From Pyropia yezoensis (taxonomy: Eukaryota > Rhodophyta > Bangiophyceae > Bangiales > Bangiaceae): a DNA stretch of 64,000 nucleotides. The notes beneath the pieces are model-generated. The model searched no databases, was not told the DNA's origin, and was given only the letters and a program-made list of their open reading frames with translations. The stretch covers positions 21,085,816 to 21,149,815 of the forward strand of contig CM020619.1 in assembly GCA_009829735.1 (NCBI GenBank), written 5' to 3'. This document shows, in pieces, positions 21,977 through 33,494 of the stretch (position 1 is its first letter; each line of letters begins with the position of its first letter). Made by a program: the position numbers and the translations under genes.

Positions 21977-24900
21977 TCATGTTGAGGGGGGGCTGTTAGG
22001 GTCTATCTCATTCCGGGCACAGTATGCCCGGACCTTCTCAGCGGGAAGGTTCTCCACATATTCCCACGTATCGTCTTGGGCTTTGTAGCCGAACCAACGC
22101 ACCCTCAACATGAGGCGGTTAGTGTCCTCATCCCAGCCGTGGTCGATGAACTTATCGAACACGTACTCTTGCGGGCCATGTTTGGCCGCAGGCAGCGAGG
22201 GTAGGCGCCACGCTTCCAACGCCCGCGCCCAAGCTGGGTCGCCTGCAGGCGGTGGTGCAACTTTGACCACGTCCTTTCCGTTTACTGTGCGGACCCCATC
22301 GTCTCTTTTGATGGTGAAGCGCCGCCCATCAGTACGAAGGACCTGGTACGGCCCCTTCGTCTGGCATACCAACTTACCCCCAGTTGGGGTGTGTGAGTGA
22401 ACCAGTACCCAGTCACCCTGCTCGGGGACAGGTTTAGCATTGCGCACCTTTTTGTCAAAGGTACGCTTGTAGCGCTTTTGTGCTTTGTCCATCTCAGCCC
22501 TGACTTCATGGATGAGTTTTCCAGCCTAGCAGCGAACTGCGCCTTACTCTCAGCAGGAGTAGGCGTACTGCCACCATCCTCCCTAGTTGGGAGCGGCCGC
22601 CGCACGGCGATAGACCGCACGCGACGGGGGGTCACAAAAGCGGGGGGTACTTCCCCGGTAGATGAGTGAACCTGCGAATTGTAGGCAGTGGTAAGAATAG
22701 AGATGTATTGGTCCCACGTTTTCACGTGCTCACTGACATAGTGGCGCAGCTGCCGAACAATAGTCTTGTTGAAGCGCTCCACCTGCCCATTAGTTTGTGG
22801 GTGGTAGGGGGTGGCATAGTTTGCCTTAACCCCCAACATATCCAGCACTCTCTGAAACAGTACAGACGCAAATTGCGGTCCATTGTCCGATAGGGTACTA
22901 TCCGGGATGCCATACGCGGCAACCCAGTGATCTAGGAAGGCGGACACGACCGACATGACAGTGATCTCTGCCAGTGGGATCGCTCGCGTAAGTTTCGTGA
23001 AGCAGTCACAGATGACCAGGAGGTACTGGTTGCCCTCGTCGGTCACTGGCAGTGGCCCAAGGATGTCCATTGCCAACGCGGCAAAGGGCTCTTTGGCCGG
23101 GAACAGTAGCATAGCCGTAGTAGGCCGCCGTTCGATCAGACGGTTCTGTGCTCAACTTGTGCAGGCAGCCACCCAACTATAGATGTCCACCACCATCGAG
23201 GGCCAGTAGTACCTGGTCCTCAGGGTCTGGTAGAGTTTACAAGACCCCAGGTGTCCACCTGTGGGAGCGTTACGCTCCCTCTCAAGAATACTGTCCTTGA
23301 GGGATGCGGGGACGACAAGTTGTTTGGTCCCCTGGAATACCTCTCTCCTCAAGAGGAGGCCATTGTCTCCGAGAAAGAACCGCGTCTCCGCCACTGTATC
23401 CAGCGTATCCCTCTGCGACTTGCAGAAAGGGTCCTCGGCTTGGGCCTTCACCACCTCGTCCAGGGACAGGGGCAAGTACTTCTTGTTCCCTGGCGCCTCG
23501 AGGTCCAACGCCTGACCCGAGCGCGTGACTAACCCCACGATGGGGATGTCCTCATCGACTGAGTTTGTGTCCAGCCCCTCGGTAGGTACCCAAGAAAGGC
23601 CGTCGGCAAGGGCATGTTGCCTGCCAGGTCGGTACTCAATATCAAAGTTGAAGGGTGCCAGTCGCACCCTTCTCCGGTTGAGACGAGTGTTCGTACAATC
23701 CGTCTTGAAGATGAACTGCAACGCGCGGTGGTCACAACGGATGGTGAACTTCTCACCCTCTAGGTAGTGACGAAGTGACGTCACCGCCCACACCACTGCG
23801 AGTCCTTCCAACTCGGTGACTCCGTAGTTCTTCTCAGCCGAATTCAACCCCTTGCTGAAGTATCCCACCGGCAAGTACTCCTTGTCCGGCTGCTGCTGAA
23901 GCAACACACAACCAAGTTGGTCGTAGCTAGCGTCCACATCCAGGATGTAGTGGCCTCCCAACCAGGGAATAGCCAAGATAGGGGGCATCAGCAGAAGGTC
24001 CCGAAGAGTCTCAAAGGATTCCTGCTCCACCATACTTGGGGCAGGCAGGTTCTTCGGTAGCGTTGAGCTAACTAGCTCATTCATCGGCTTCGCCACCTTG
24101 GCGAAGCCCTTGGTGAAGCGTCGGTACACGTTACACATCCCGAGGAAGCTCCTCATCTGGGTCCGGGTCCGGGGGTACTGAGCCTTGCGAATGGCCCTCA
24201 AGTTCTTCTCGTTGACACTGAGGCGCCCCGGACGGACAACATGTCCCAAGTGTTCCACCTCTTGAGTGAAGAGGTGGCACTGACTCGCCTTCAGTGACAC
24301 ACCGGAGTCAGCAAGTAGCCTGGACACCCGGCCGAGATGGCCAATGTGTTCCTCCGGAGTTCGGGAGAACACAATGATATCGTCTAGGTACACGAGACAG
24401 ATCTGACACCGTACTCCGCCCAGAATCATGTCCAAAGCGCACTGGAAAGTTGCCGGCGCGTTGCACAGTCCAAACGGTAGTCGCTTGCACTGGTAGGTAC
24501 CACAGTGACAGGTAAAGGTAGTTTTATGCCTGTCCTCCGGGGCAATGGGAAGTTGCCAGTACCCGGCGTTACAGTCTAGGGTGGAGAACACGTTTGCCTC
24601 CCCCAGAGAGTCCAGACAGTCGTCCATCCTAGGAAGAGGATAACTATCCTTCACCGTGCTCTCGTTGAGCTTACGGTAGTCGATACAGAACCGGGGGGTC
24701 CCATCAACTTTGGGGACGATAACCACCGGACTCGCCCACTCGGCGTTGCTTGCCTCGGTGACATCGAGGGCCTCCATGCGAGCGACTTGCTCCTTGACGA
24801 GGGCCCCCGAACGGGGCCCTCCCCTATACGGTTGTTGGCGTATAGGGGGTGCACCGGGTTTCAACTCGATCCGGTGTTGGGTGGCTCTCATGAGTCCCAA

Positions 24901-25961
24901 TTGACCATCCCACAACTTGCGATATTGGTCCAAGGGGCGTTCAACTTGAACCCTCAACCTGGGTGGAACACCCTCCATGTTCACATGGGGCCGAGGAGAG
25001 GCGGCCGACTTGGCTTGGTGCTTCTCCTTTCCGCCCTTCGGGTCGCTACTCGCGCCCGCATTGAGGGTGACCGCTACTACCGGTCCCTCATGATGGTCGA
25101 TATAGCCGAACTTGGCTCCCGACTTGAAGTACTTGGGCGACGAGCTCAGGTTCATATCCTGGATCCTCCACGGATCCCCGGCTTCGGAGTTCATCTTGCC
25201 AAGGGCAACATGCACTTGGTGCTTGCGAGCAAGACGGGGATGAGGGTGCACCAACCCGTTCCCCGTATAATCAGTTACAACGTCAACGTGCGCCACCGAG
25301 TTGGGGGGCAACGTGTCTTTACGGGCTAAACGCAGGGTAGCAGTAAAGCCTTCTCTCACAGAGCAAACAGGCTTCGACTGTGAGACTGTCACAGGAGCCA
25401 CAGACTTTCCCTCACCAAGGATGGGGATGGTCTCCCCATTCATCAACTTGACCCAATACTCAGGGCCACGAATCAAAGGCACTTGTGTTACAACATAAGG
25501 GGTACCCAGAAGCAGGGGTACCGATATATTCTCAACTACTCCATTGGTCACGTCGACCTCATGGGTTCCCAACCTAGTTGGTAGGGTCACGGCGCCAACG
25601 ATGGGAAGTACTCCACCACTGATGTCGATCAGATGGTCAGCTTTAGACTTCCAGCGTTGGAGCTTCATCTCCTTTGGTAGTAGCGACTTGCGTATCAAGG
25701 AAGCTCCTGACCCGGTATCAAGAACGATACGGGAACAACAGGCACGGCCGGGGGCTAGTTGCACCCGTCCAGCCACCTGAAAGATCTCACCCGTCAGCAC
25801 CGCGATGACCCGACGTGGGTTTACGTTCTTGGGGAGTACCACCCGAGGTGGGCGGACTCCCTTAGGTCGCCGCAGTATGCGGCAGGGTCGGTTCGTCCTC
25901 TTGACCCACTTGGCCGAGGCTGCCGTTGTGAGCTTCGGACGGCCAGCTCCAACGGTCATTC
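21977..25961 (-). pseudogene. pol: pol of element 3, almost intact, UGA at an integrase zinc cysteine
   Basis: Entered by -1 frameshift, or possibly from ATG 25959, which overlaps the gag stop as ATGA. About 1,328 codons. Protease DTG is at residues 81-83 from that ATG. RT has FCIDYRKLN, LPFGLCNAPATFQ and YLDD; RNase H has DVDA, TELE, RCDHRAL and ADGLS. The integrase finger reads C-T-S-stop, with TGA at 23152-23154 where the last Cys is due. The integrase core has D, D and E with 35 residues between the last two. A one-base deletion near 22529 shifts the frame before the C-terminal part, which ends in a chromodomain (about 22160-21990, VRWFGY and DDTWEY). From 25959 to 23155 there is no other stop. 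Confidence 0.94.
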
Positions 25962-25968
25962 GTTTCCC
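25912..25968 (-). promoter_or_regulatory. Programmed -1 frameshift signal with pseudoknot, element 3
   Basis: Minus-strand heptamer GGGAAAC (25962-25968) reads G_GGA_AAC_GAA_TGA in gag. After a six-base spacer, CCGTTGGAGCT (25945-25955) pairs with AGCTC plus CAACGG (25923-25934), an 11-bp stem with one bulged A and a ten-base loop. The loop GGCCG can pair with CGGCC at 25912-25916, giving an H-type pseudoknot. The pol frame is -1. Heptamer, spacer and structure all match known -1 frameshift sites. Confidence 0.82.
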
Positions 25969-27902
25969 GCCGACTTGGCGTCCGAATCTGAGGGCGAAGG
26001 GGAAAACGACGAGTCCGAGGACGACGTGTCCGCCCCCTCCGCCGAGGGTGTGGCGACCGCCACTACCAGTCGAGGTCCACCCTCGCGGCGTGAACGTACT
26101 TCGTTCGTAGCCTACTTCTTACGCGCATTCCTAACAAGTTGTTGAATGCGTTTACTCAACTTGGGGCAATCATGTGCCCAGTGTCCATCGGAGTTGCAGT
26201 TCCAACACCGATTGTCAGTTCCCGGATGGGTCTTCCCGACTGGGGAAGACGAAGAGGTACCCTGGGAAGTTCCCACGGCAGCTACTACCCTTTCCTTGCG
26301 GATTCGGCGTGCCTCTCTCAGCTCTCTGCCCTAGCGCGCCTCCTCGCGTTCCTTGGCCAACTCGGCCTGACGCTCCTGGCGTTGTTCCTCCCGCAACTTG
26401 CGGTAGGCCTCACCTCTGCGGTAGGCGAACCTAGCCAACTCGGCCTGGGTCGCCGGGGCAGCGTCATGCTCCCGGGTCCCCATCCGGACTGACCAATGGA
26501 GTCCCTCCACGAACCGACTCTTCACCACAGCTTGTGGAGGAAGAAACCCACAAAGATTGTTGAGCTTACGAACTCGCTCCGCAAGAAACAACTCGTCCTC
26601 AGCCTCTTGCTGATGGGCTTGCGTCAACTCCTCGACCTGAGAAGCCAACGCTGCTTCATCAACCATGGCTCTCAACAACCAGTTGACGAGCTCCAAATAG
26701 AACGTCACCTCACCAGCGCCTCCACTTGAGGAACTGGGCATGACGGGCATACGTTCTGTCCGCAGGTCGCCCTTCGTAAACTCCTGTAGCATAGAGGAAG
26801 CCATGCCTTCACTTATGGCATTGTCGTCACAGGCTTTTGTGAAACGACATAGAAACTCAAAGACACGGAGGGGGGGAGTTCCATCCCACTCCGCTTTGTG
26901 CCCAAAAGAGTGAAGTGCATTCTTCTTGGCACGGCCCATGGCTTGGGCCTGGACAGGACCATACACCACCGACTTGTTGTGGAGGGCGTAGGTCTCACAG
27001 TTAAAGATCCTCTGGTAGACCGGGTTGGCTACCTGGATTTTTGGCGGCACCTCACGTTGAGGAAACAGCCGCTGTGGCACTGGGGTATGTTGACCCTCAG
27101 TGCCTGTAGTCTGGCGCGGCGAGCTTGGTGTAGCCGCCGGCGTTTCCGAGGGACATTCCCCCGTGAAGGGCGTACGCCCCACCGAGAATGGTGTGGCTCC
27201 CTCGTTGGGAGTCACAGGGGTCGCCCGTTGTTCGGGGCGGCCCGAGATAGGCGTGAGGAGGGATTCCCCCTGCGCCTGCGGGCTCGAAAGCCCCAATCCG
27301 GTCTGGACATTAAGGCCATCTGGCAAACTCGCCACAATCTGATTCAGAATTGTATTCGTCATCGTGACCACCAGGTCCGGCAAAGTCTTCCGCAACACAT
27401 TGGTCGCCTCCCGACGGACAGTTTCCGCAAGGAGTGGATTGTTGACTCCAGTTGAGTCTCGGTCCGCCTCCGGGAGTCCACCTGAGGGGTAACCACGATC
27501 CTCAGAGGCTTTAACCGGGAGCATGGGCGCGAGCCCACCGCCGACCAACGGAGGTCCGCCGTCCTCCGAAAGCCTAGTTAGCGACGGCTCCAAGCCAAAG
27601 TTGGCTCCAGCCCGAGTGGAACCCGCGGGGACAGTCCTCTCACCTTGGGACGCTCCCGTGGAGTGTACCACACGGTGGCCAGATTTCGGCCCACCCACAT
27701 CAGAAGTGTCACCCGAATGAACTCCCGACTGAGTCGGGGTGGCCTGTTGCCCGCCCGCACTTCCAGTCCTGCTGGCTTGAGGGACCTCTAGTCCCTCTGT
27801 GACCTTTGGTACACCTACCTGTGTCTCACCAGTATTCGAAGGCACTGAAGAACGTGCGTATCCCGTGTATTCCCCAGACGACGGGGGGCCCGAACTAGCC
27901 AT
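25956..27902 (-). pseudogene. gag: gag of element 3, two in-frame stops
   Basis: 649 codons from ATG 27902 to TGA 25956-25958. TAG at 26331-26333 and 26113-26115 are the only interruptions; the frame is otherwise continuous. Long low-complexity N-terminus (Pro/Thr/Gly/Ser), then a conserved capsid-like block (about 27070-26450) including CETYAL, HSFGHKAEWDGTPPLRVFEF and FTKACDDN, then a basic helical region. A CCHC knuckle (C-W-N-C, H, C) lies at about 26216-26175, followed by an acidic Ser/Asp tail. The first residues match element 2 gag, which supports the chosen start. Confidence 0.9.
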
Positions 27903-28003
27903 GTTGGCTGACAATTCGTATGACACGGTCCAAGTCCGCCGTTCCTCTGAGACAGAGGGACCCCTCCACCCGGGTGCACCCGGAGGTAAAGTTTACCTCT
28001 GTC

Positions 28004-28019
28004 CCCTGCTGCTCCACCA
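28004..28019 (-). other. Primer binding site of element 3
   Basis: Minus strand reads TGGTGGAGCAGCAGGG two bases inside the 5' LTR edge, identical to elements 1 and 2. Confidence 0.85.
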
Positions 28020-28021
28020 AA

Positions 28022-28490
28022 TGTGGCAAAAACCTCTTGCACACGCGACACCCAAGTTGGGGCGGTGCGCAAGGGCTGCCTCCCGTGTCGGGGGAACCGG
28101 AAGAAGTGCAAGTCGCACACACTCTATCCCTGTTGTGGGGCACTCCCCCCACTGACAAACAAGAAGATGGTGTGTGGTCCAACAGTGTCTTGGTCGGGAC
28201 GGGGAAGCAGGGCCAAGCCCCGCTGTCCCTCCCCTTATCCCCCCAGGGTCCCCTCAGAATCTCGCCACTCAGAATCTCCCACCCCAGCACCTGCCCACCG
28301 GGCCACACGAAAATTCAAGACAATAAATGCAGAAAACCCTCAAATCCAAGTTGGATTTACTACTAAGCTAACTATCCCAAACTTAGGGAATGTGGATCCA
28401 AATGCAGGGGGAGGAGCGGGTCAGGCTAGTGGCCTGCCGCCCCTTGCATGGCACGTGTTGCCCCCCTACCTGGGGGTCAATACCGCCACA
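28022..28490 (-). repeat. 5' LTR of element 3
   Basis: 469 bp, pair of 19118-19586. Followed on its outer side by AACCT, the target duplication, and then by the resumed pol of element 2. Confidence 0.94.
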
Positions 28491-31400
28491 AACCTGCGCT
28501 CTTCACCCAAGTTATTCAAGTCGGGAGCCAAGTTCGGCTATATGGACGACGAGTACCAGGGTTCGGTGATAGCGGTCAACCTCAACTCGGGAGTGACCGG
28601 CGGCAAGAAGCCCGCGGAGCAGAAGGACAAGGCCAAGTCGGCAGCCCCTCCTCGACCCCATGTGGATACGGAGAATGTGCCGTCCAAGTTGCGGGTTCAA
28701 GTTGAACGCCTCTTAGACCACTACCACAAGTTGCGGGATGGCCAATTTGGACTCATGAAGGCCACAGGGCACCGGATCGAGTTGAAGCCCGGTGAGGCCC
28801 CTATACGTCAACGTTCGTATAGGGGAGGGCCCCGTTCAAGGGCTCTCGTCAAGGAGCAAGTGGGTCGCATAAAGGCCCAAGTCGTGATTGAGACCAGCAA
28901 CGCCGAGTGGGCGAGCCCAGTCGTGCTCGTCCCCAAAGTTGATGGGACACCACGGTTCTGTATTGACTATCGTAAGCTCAACGAGAGCACGGTGAAGGAT
29001 AGTTATCCTCTTCCTAGGATGGATGACTGTCTGGACTCACTGGGGGAGGCAAACGTGTTCTCCACCCTAGACTGTAACGCGGGGTACTGGCAACTTCCCA
29101 TTGCCCCGGAGGACAGGCATAAAACTACCTTTACCTGTCACTGTGGTACCTACCAGTGCAAGCGACTACCGTTTGGACTGTGCGACGCGCCGGCAACTTT
29201 CCAGCGCGCCATGGACATGCTTCTGGCCGGAGTATGGTGGCAGATCTGTCTCGTGTACCTAGACGACATCATCGTGTTCTCCCGAACTCCGGAAGAACAC
29301 ATTGACCACCTTGGTCAGGTGTTCAAGCTACTTGCAGACTCCGGTGTGTCGCTGAAGGCAAGTAAGTGCCACCTCTTCTCTCAAGAGCTGGAGTACTTGG
29401 GACATGATGTCCGTCCGGGGCGCCTCAGTGTCAACGAGAAGAATTTGAAGGCCATTCGCAAGGCCCAGTACCCCCGGACACAAACCCAGATGACGAGCTT
29501 CCTCGGGGTGTGTAACGTGTACCGACGTTTCACAAAGAGCTTCGCCAAGGTGGCGAAGCCGCAGAACGAGCTACTCAGCTCGACGCTTCCGAATAATCTG
29601 CCTCCCCCAAGTCGGTCGGAGCAGGAGTCCTTTGAGACCCTTCAGGACCAGTTGCTGAGCCCTCCCATATTGGCTATTCCCAGGTTGAAATGCCGCTATG
29701 TCCTCGACGTGGATGCTAGCTACGACCAACTTGGTTGTGTGCTGCTACAGCAACAGCCGGACGAAAAGTACTTGCCGGTGGGATACTTCCGCAAGGGGCA
29801 GAGCTCGGCCGAGCGAAACCATGGAGTCACCGAGTTGGAGGGGCTCGCAGTGGTGTGGGCGGTGACGTCACTTCGTCACCACCTAAAGGGTGAGAAGTTC
29901 CTCATCCGTTGTGAACACCGCGCGTTGCAGTTCATCTTCAAGACGGATTGCACCAACACACGCCTCAACAGGTGGCGGGTGCGGCTGGCGCTCTTTAACA
30001 TTGACATTGAGTACCGCCCCGGCCGGTTGCATTCCTTGGCCGACGGTCTGTCTCGGGTACCTGCCGAGGGGCTAGACACTCACCCAATCGATGAGGACAT
30101 CCCCATCGTCGGGGTGGTCACGCGCGCCGGTCAAGCGTTGGACCCCGAGGCGCCAGGGAACAAGATCTCTTTGCCCCTGTCAGTGGACGTAGTCGTGAAG
30201 GCCCAGGCCGATGATCCCCTCTGCAAGTAACAGAAGGAGGCGCTTGACGCAGCGGCGAAGACACGGTTCTTCGTGGGAAGCGATGGCCTCCTCTTGAGGA
30301 GGGGGGCAATCCAGGGGACTGAACATCTTGTTGTCCCCGCATCCCTCAAGGATAGTATCCTTGAGCGGGAGCGTCATGCTCCTGCAGGCGGACACCTGGG
30401 GTCTCGTATACTTTAACAGACCCTGAGGACCTGGTACTACTGGCCCTCGATGGTGGTGGACATCTACAGCTGGGTGGCTGCATGCACAAGTTGAGCGCAG
30501 AACCGCCTGATGGAACGGCGGCCTACTACGGCTATGCTACTGTTCCCGGCCAAGGAGCCATTCTTCGCGTTGGCAATGGACATCCTCGGGCCCCTGCCAG
30601 TGACCGAGGAGGGCAACAAGTACCTCGTGGTCAGCTACGATCGCTTCACGAAACTTACGCGAGCGATCCCACTGGCAGAGATCACTGTCATGTCGGTCGT
30701 GTCCGCCTTCCTAGATCACTGGGTTGCCGCGTATGGCATCCCGGACAGTACCCTATCGGACAATGGACCGCAATTTGCGTCTGTACCGTTTCAGAGAGTG
30801 CTGGATATGTTGGGGGTTAAGGCAAACTATGCCACCCCCTACCACCCACAAACTAATGGGCAGGTGGAGCGCTTCAACAAGACTATTGTTCGGCAGCTGC
30901 GCCACTATGTCAGTGAGCACGTGAAAACGTGGGCCCAATACATCTCTATTTTGACTACTGCCTACAACTCGCAGGTTCACTCTTCTTTGGGGGAAGTACC
31001 CCTCGCTTTTCTGACCCCGCGCCGTGTGCGGTTCATTGCGGTACAGCGGCCGCTCTCAAGTATGGAGGCTGGTGGCGGGACTCCTACTCCTACTGAGAGT
31101 AAGGTCGAGGCCGCCTCTAGGCATGAGAAGCTCATCCATGAAGTCAGGGCTGAGATGGACAAAGCGCAGAAGCGCTACAAGCGTACTTTCGACAAGAAGG
31201 TACGTAGCGCCAAGCACATCCCAAATCAGGGTGACTGGGTGCTAGCACATTCGCGTACCCCTCCTGGGGGTAAGCTAGTGATCCAAACGAAGGGACCATA
31301 CCAAGTCCTTCGTACAGATGGGCGACGGTTCACCATCGAAAGTGACGATGGGATCCGTACCGTAAACGGACAGGACGTGGTGAAAGTTGCACCACCTCCT

Positions 31401-31670
31401 CCAGGCGACCCGACTTGGGCGCGTGCGCTCAAGGCGTGGCGTCTGCCGTACCTGCCTGCGGCCGACCAGGGTCCGCAGGAGTACGTGTTCGACAAGTTCG
31501 TCGACCACGGGTGGGATGAGGATACTAATCGCCTCATGTTGATGGTGCGCCGGTTTGGCTACCGCGCCAAAGATGATGCATGGGAGTACGTGAAGGACCA
31601 CCCCGCTGAGAAGGTCCGGGCTTACTGCGCCCGGAACGACATCGACCCTGATTGCCATCCCTCAATGTGA
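28491..31670 (+). pseudogene. pol: pol of element 2, part 2 (RT, RNase H, integrase, chromodomain)
   Basis: One continuous reading frame with three stops: TAA 30228-30230, TAA 30414-30416 and TGA 30492-30494. RT has FCIDYRKLN, LPFGLCDAPATFQ and YLDD; RNase H has DVDA, TELE and CEHRAL (catalytic-region DH changed to EH). The TGA at 30492 falls on the last Cys of the integrase HHCC finger, exactly as in element 3. The integrase core (MDILGPLP, LSDNGPQF, NGQVERFN) is undamaged, and a C-terminal chromodomain (about 31490-31630) ends the protein. An upstream open frame running through the element 3 LTR into this region is accidental. Confidence 0.92.
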
Positions 31671-31759
31671 GGGAAGGCCAAGTGCTCAGGCCCAGAGAGT
31701 GCCTCAAGTCGAAGTGGTATGCAAAGGGGCTTTCAAATACAGCCCTAACCCTCTCACTC

Positions 31760-33169
31760 TCACAACAAGGGCAGCTGCCAACGAGGCACGCATGCTAGAC
31801 TCTCCACCACCACGACCCTCGTTCTCACGCGGAGGCGAGGGGCGAGACCCACGCCGGTAACGGTTACCACTAGTCGGTGGAGCAGGCGCCTCCTAGTCGG
31901 AGTCATCACGAGTCTCACGATCACGAGTGCGACGGCGAGCGCGGCCACTTGCCTGCTTGGTCTTGCGCGCAAGTTCGCGGCGCAGACGACGGACAGAATC
32001 GGTCTCGGACGGGGTGGCGGATCAACCACAAGGTTCTTCTTCGGGGGTGGCGCAGTGTGGCGCTCTACCCCTGAGACATACAGGTAGTCCCCGATGCCCA
32101 ACCCCTCCTTGAGTACCACGCGGCCGTCGTGAAGCTCACGACCGACCCAGACGAACTGGCGAAGTGAGCCGTCGTCTTTGGGCCAACGGGAAGGTCGTCG
32201 CCACTTGTGCTCGATGCTCTCCCACTCAATGAGCTTGTGAAGCTTCAACGTCTCCTCGAGTAGAGTGAGTTGACCCGACGAGCACCCCTCAGCAACTTGC
32301 CGAGGGGTGAGCTGCTCCAAACCTTGGATCAGGCGAGGTGGGACGCGCCAGAACATCCCACGCCTCTGGACGCAGGCCACCCAGGTCGACATGCCCTCGA
32401 GGAGCCAGAGTGTTGCCAACATGGCAAACACTATGTGGTCCGGGCTAGCCGTCATCATGTCGGAGCCGAAAGGGTCATCCAACCGCGGTAGTAGCGCGGG
32501 GAACCCATGGGGGACCTCAACTTAAGGCCACCACTCGGGTTTCTTGGGGTAGAGTAACTCCTTGTTCGCCGGCGTTTGTTGCGCAAACTCAAACTCAGCC
32601 GACGTCACCAAGTAGCGACATCGTCGGATGTCCTTCTCCATCCGCACGTCAAAGTGATGGACGTGCGGATCGGGGGTACTGAGGAACGGGGGGCAAGTTG
32701 CCACCACGTCCCACGTGAAGTTCGGCACGTCGCTGGGGCCCTCGATGGTACCCCCGCGGGTCAACCAGCTCTTGACCCGCTGCACGTCTTCGACCTCCTC
32801 GTCTTCAAGGAAGGCAAACTGGTCCGTCTTGAACACGGGGGGGAATCCTAACCTACGGAAGAACTTTTCCCATAGGCGCCCCCAGACCCGATCCATCGCT
32901 GTGCCAAGTCGGCCGCAGCGGATAATCGTCGAGCCCTCCTCGTATAGGGGCCAGGGTGGGTAGTACCACCTCCCAAGGGCCTCCCGTGAAGTAACGGGGC
33001 CTACGTCTGGGGGAGAGCCCGCCGCCAAATCCGAGTCGGGTGGCGCAGGCATCCCATCCCCCGGGTCAACCGCGGAGCTGCCGCCGGAAGTCCCGACGGG
33101 TGCTACAACGCGAGGCGTGTCTTCCATGCGCTCGTCCAGGGAGTCAGACTCCATCCCGGAGTACACCAT
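31760..33169 (-). pseudogene. Antisense ORF (aORF) of element 2, stop plus C-terminal deletion
   Basis: Starts at ATG 33169 and aligns with the aORF of element 3 (SLDERMED near the start, then REALGRW, RVWGRLWEK, EVEDVQR, HHFDVRMEK, RRGMFWRVP, GLEQLTP, IEWESIEHK, RELHDGRVVL). TAA at 32522-32524 replaces the CAA of element 3. After the HTAPP motif near 32060 about 600 bases present in element 3 are missing, and the remainder reads out of frame into the Arg-rich tail. It converges on the pol stop at 31670. Confidence 0.82.
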
Positions 33170-33481
33170 GTCTCTCCCCAAGTTAGGGAGAGGCAACTGG
33201 GTCGCAACTGCCCGATGCCCACCTCGAGTTGAGGGGGACTTGGATCGTGAATATACCGGGGGCCTCCCCAGCGTGGGGTGGCTCGCGGTGAGGTGAGTGG
33301 TTGGGGAAGGTGGTGGTAAGGTGTGTGCAAGCTGCCATGTGGGCGAGCTTGAGGAGGAGGACGGTCGACGTGACTGCCTCCACGTTGAGGTGACATACCG
33401 GGGGACAGCGAGTCGCGCCCCCGGCGAGTGCAACACGCTCTTTTATACCCCTTCTCAGGGCCAACCGGGTCGGCCGGAACT

Positions 33482-33494
33482 GAGGAGAGGGGAG
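33482..33494 (+). other. Polypurine tract of element 2
   Basis: GAGGAGAGGGGAG directly before the 3' LTR, identical to the tract of element 3. Confidence 0.85.

Larger units (their letters stand above)
19118..28490 (-). mobile_element. Ty3/gypsy chromovirus element 3, nested in element 2, nearly intact
   Basis: Minus-strand element: 5' LTR at 28022-28490, 3' LTR at 19118-19586, both 469 bp with TGTGGC/GCCACA ends. Target duplication is AGCCT (19113-19117) and AACCT (28491-28495), one mismatch; the host copy in element 2 reads AAC CTG, so the left copy has mutated. The two LTRs differ at only about seven positions, so this is the youngest of the three elements with assignable LTR pairs. It has gag, frameshift site, PR-RT-RH-IN-chromodomain pol and an intact-looking antisense ORF. 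Few defects remain: two gag stops, a UGA and a frameshift in pol, and one frameshift in the antisense ORF. Confidence 0.95.

Noticed and set aside
28023-28490. Apparent N-terminal extension of element 2 pol reading through an LTR
   Set aside because: The LTR belongs to element 3 and is simply open in that frame; the pre-insertion pol joins 19117 to 28496.
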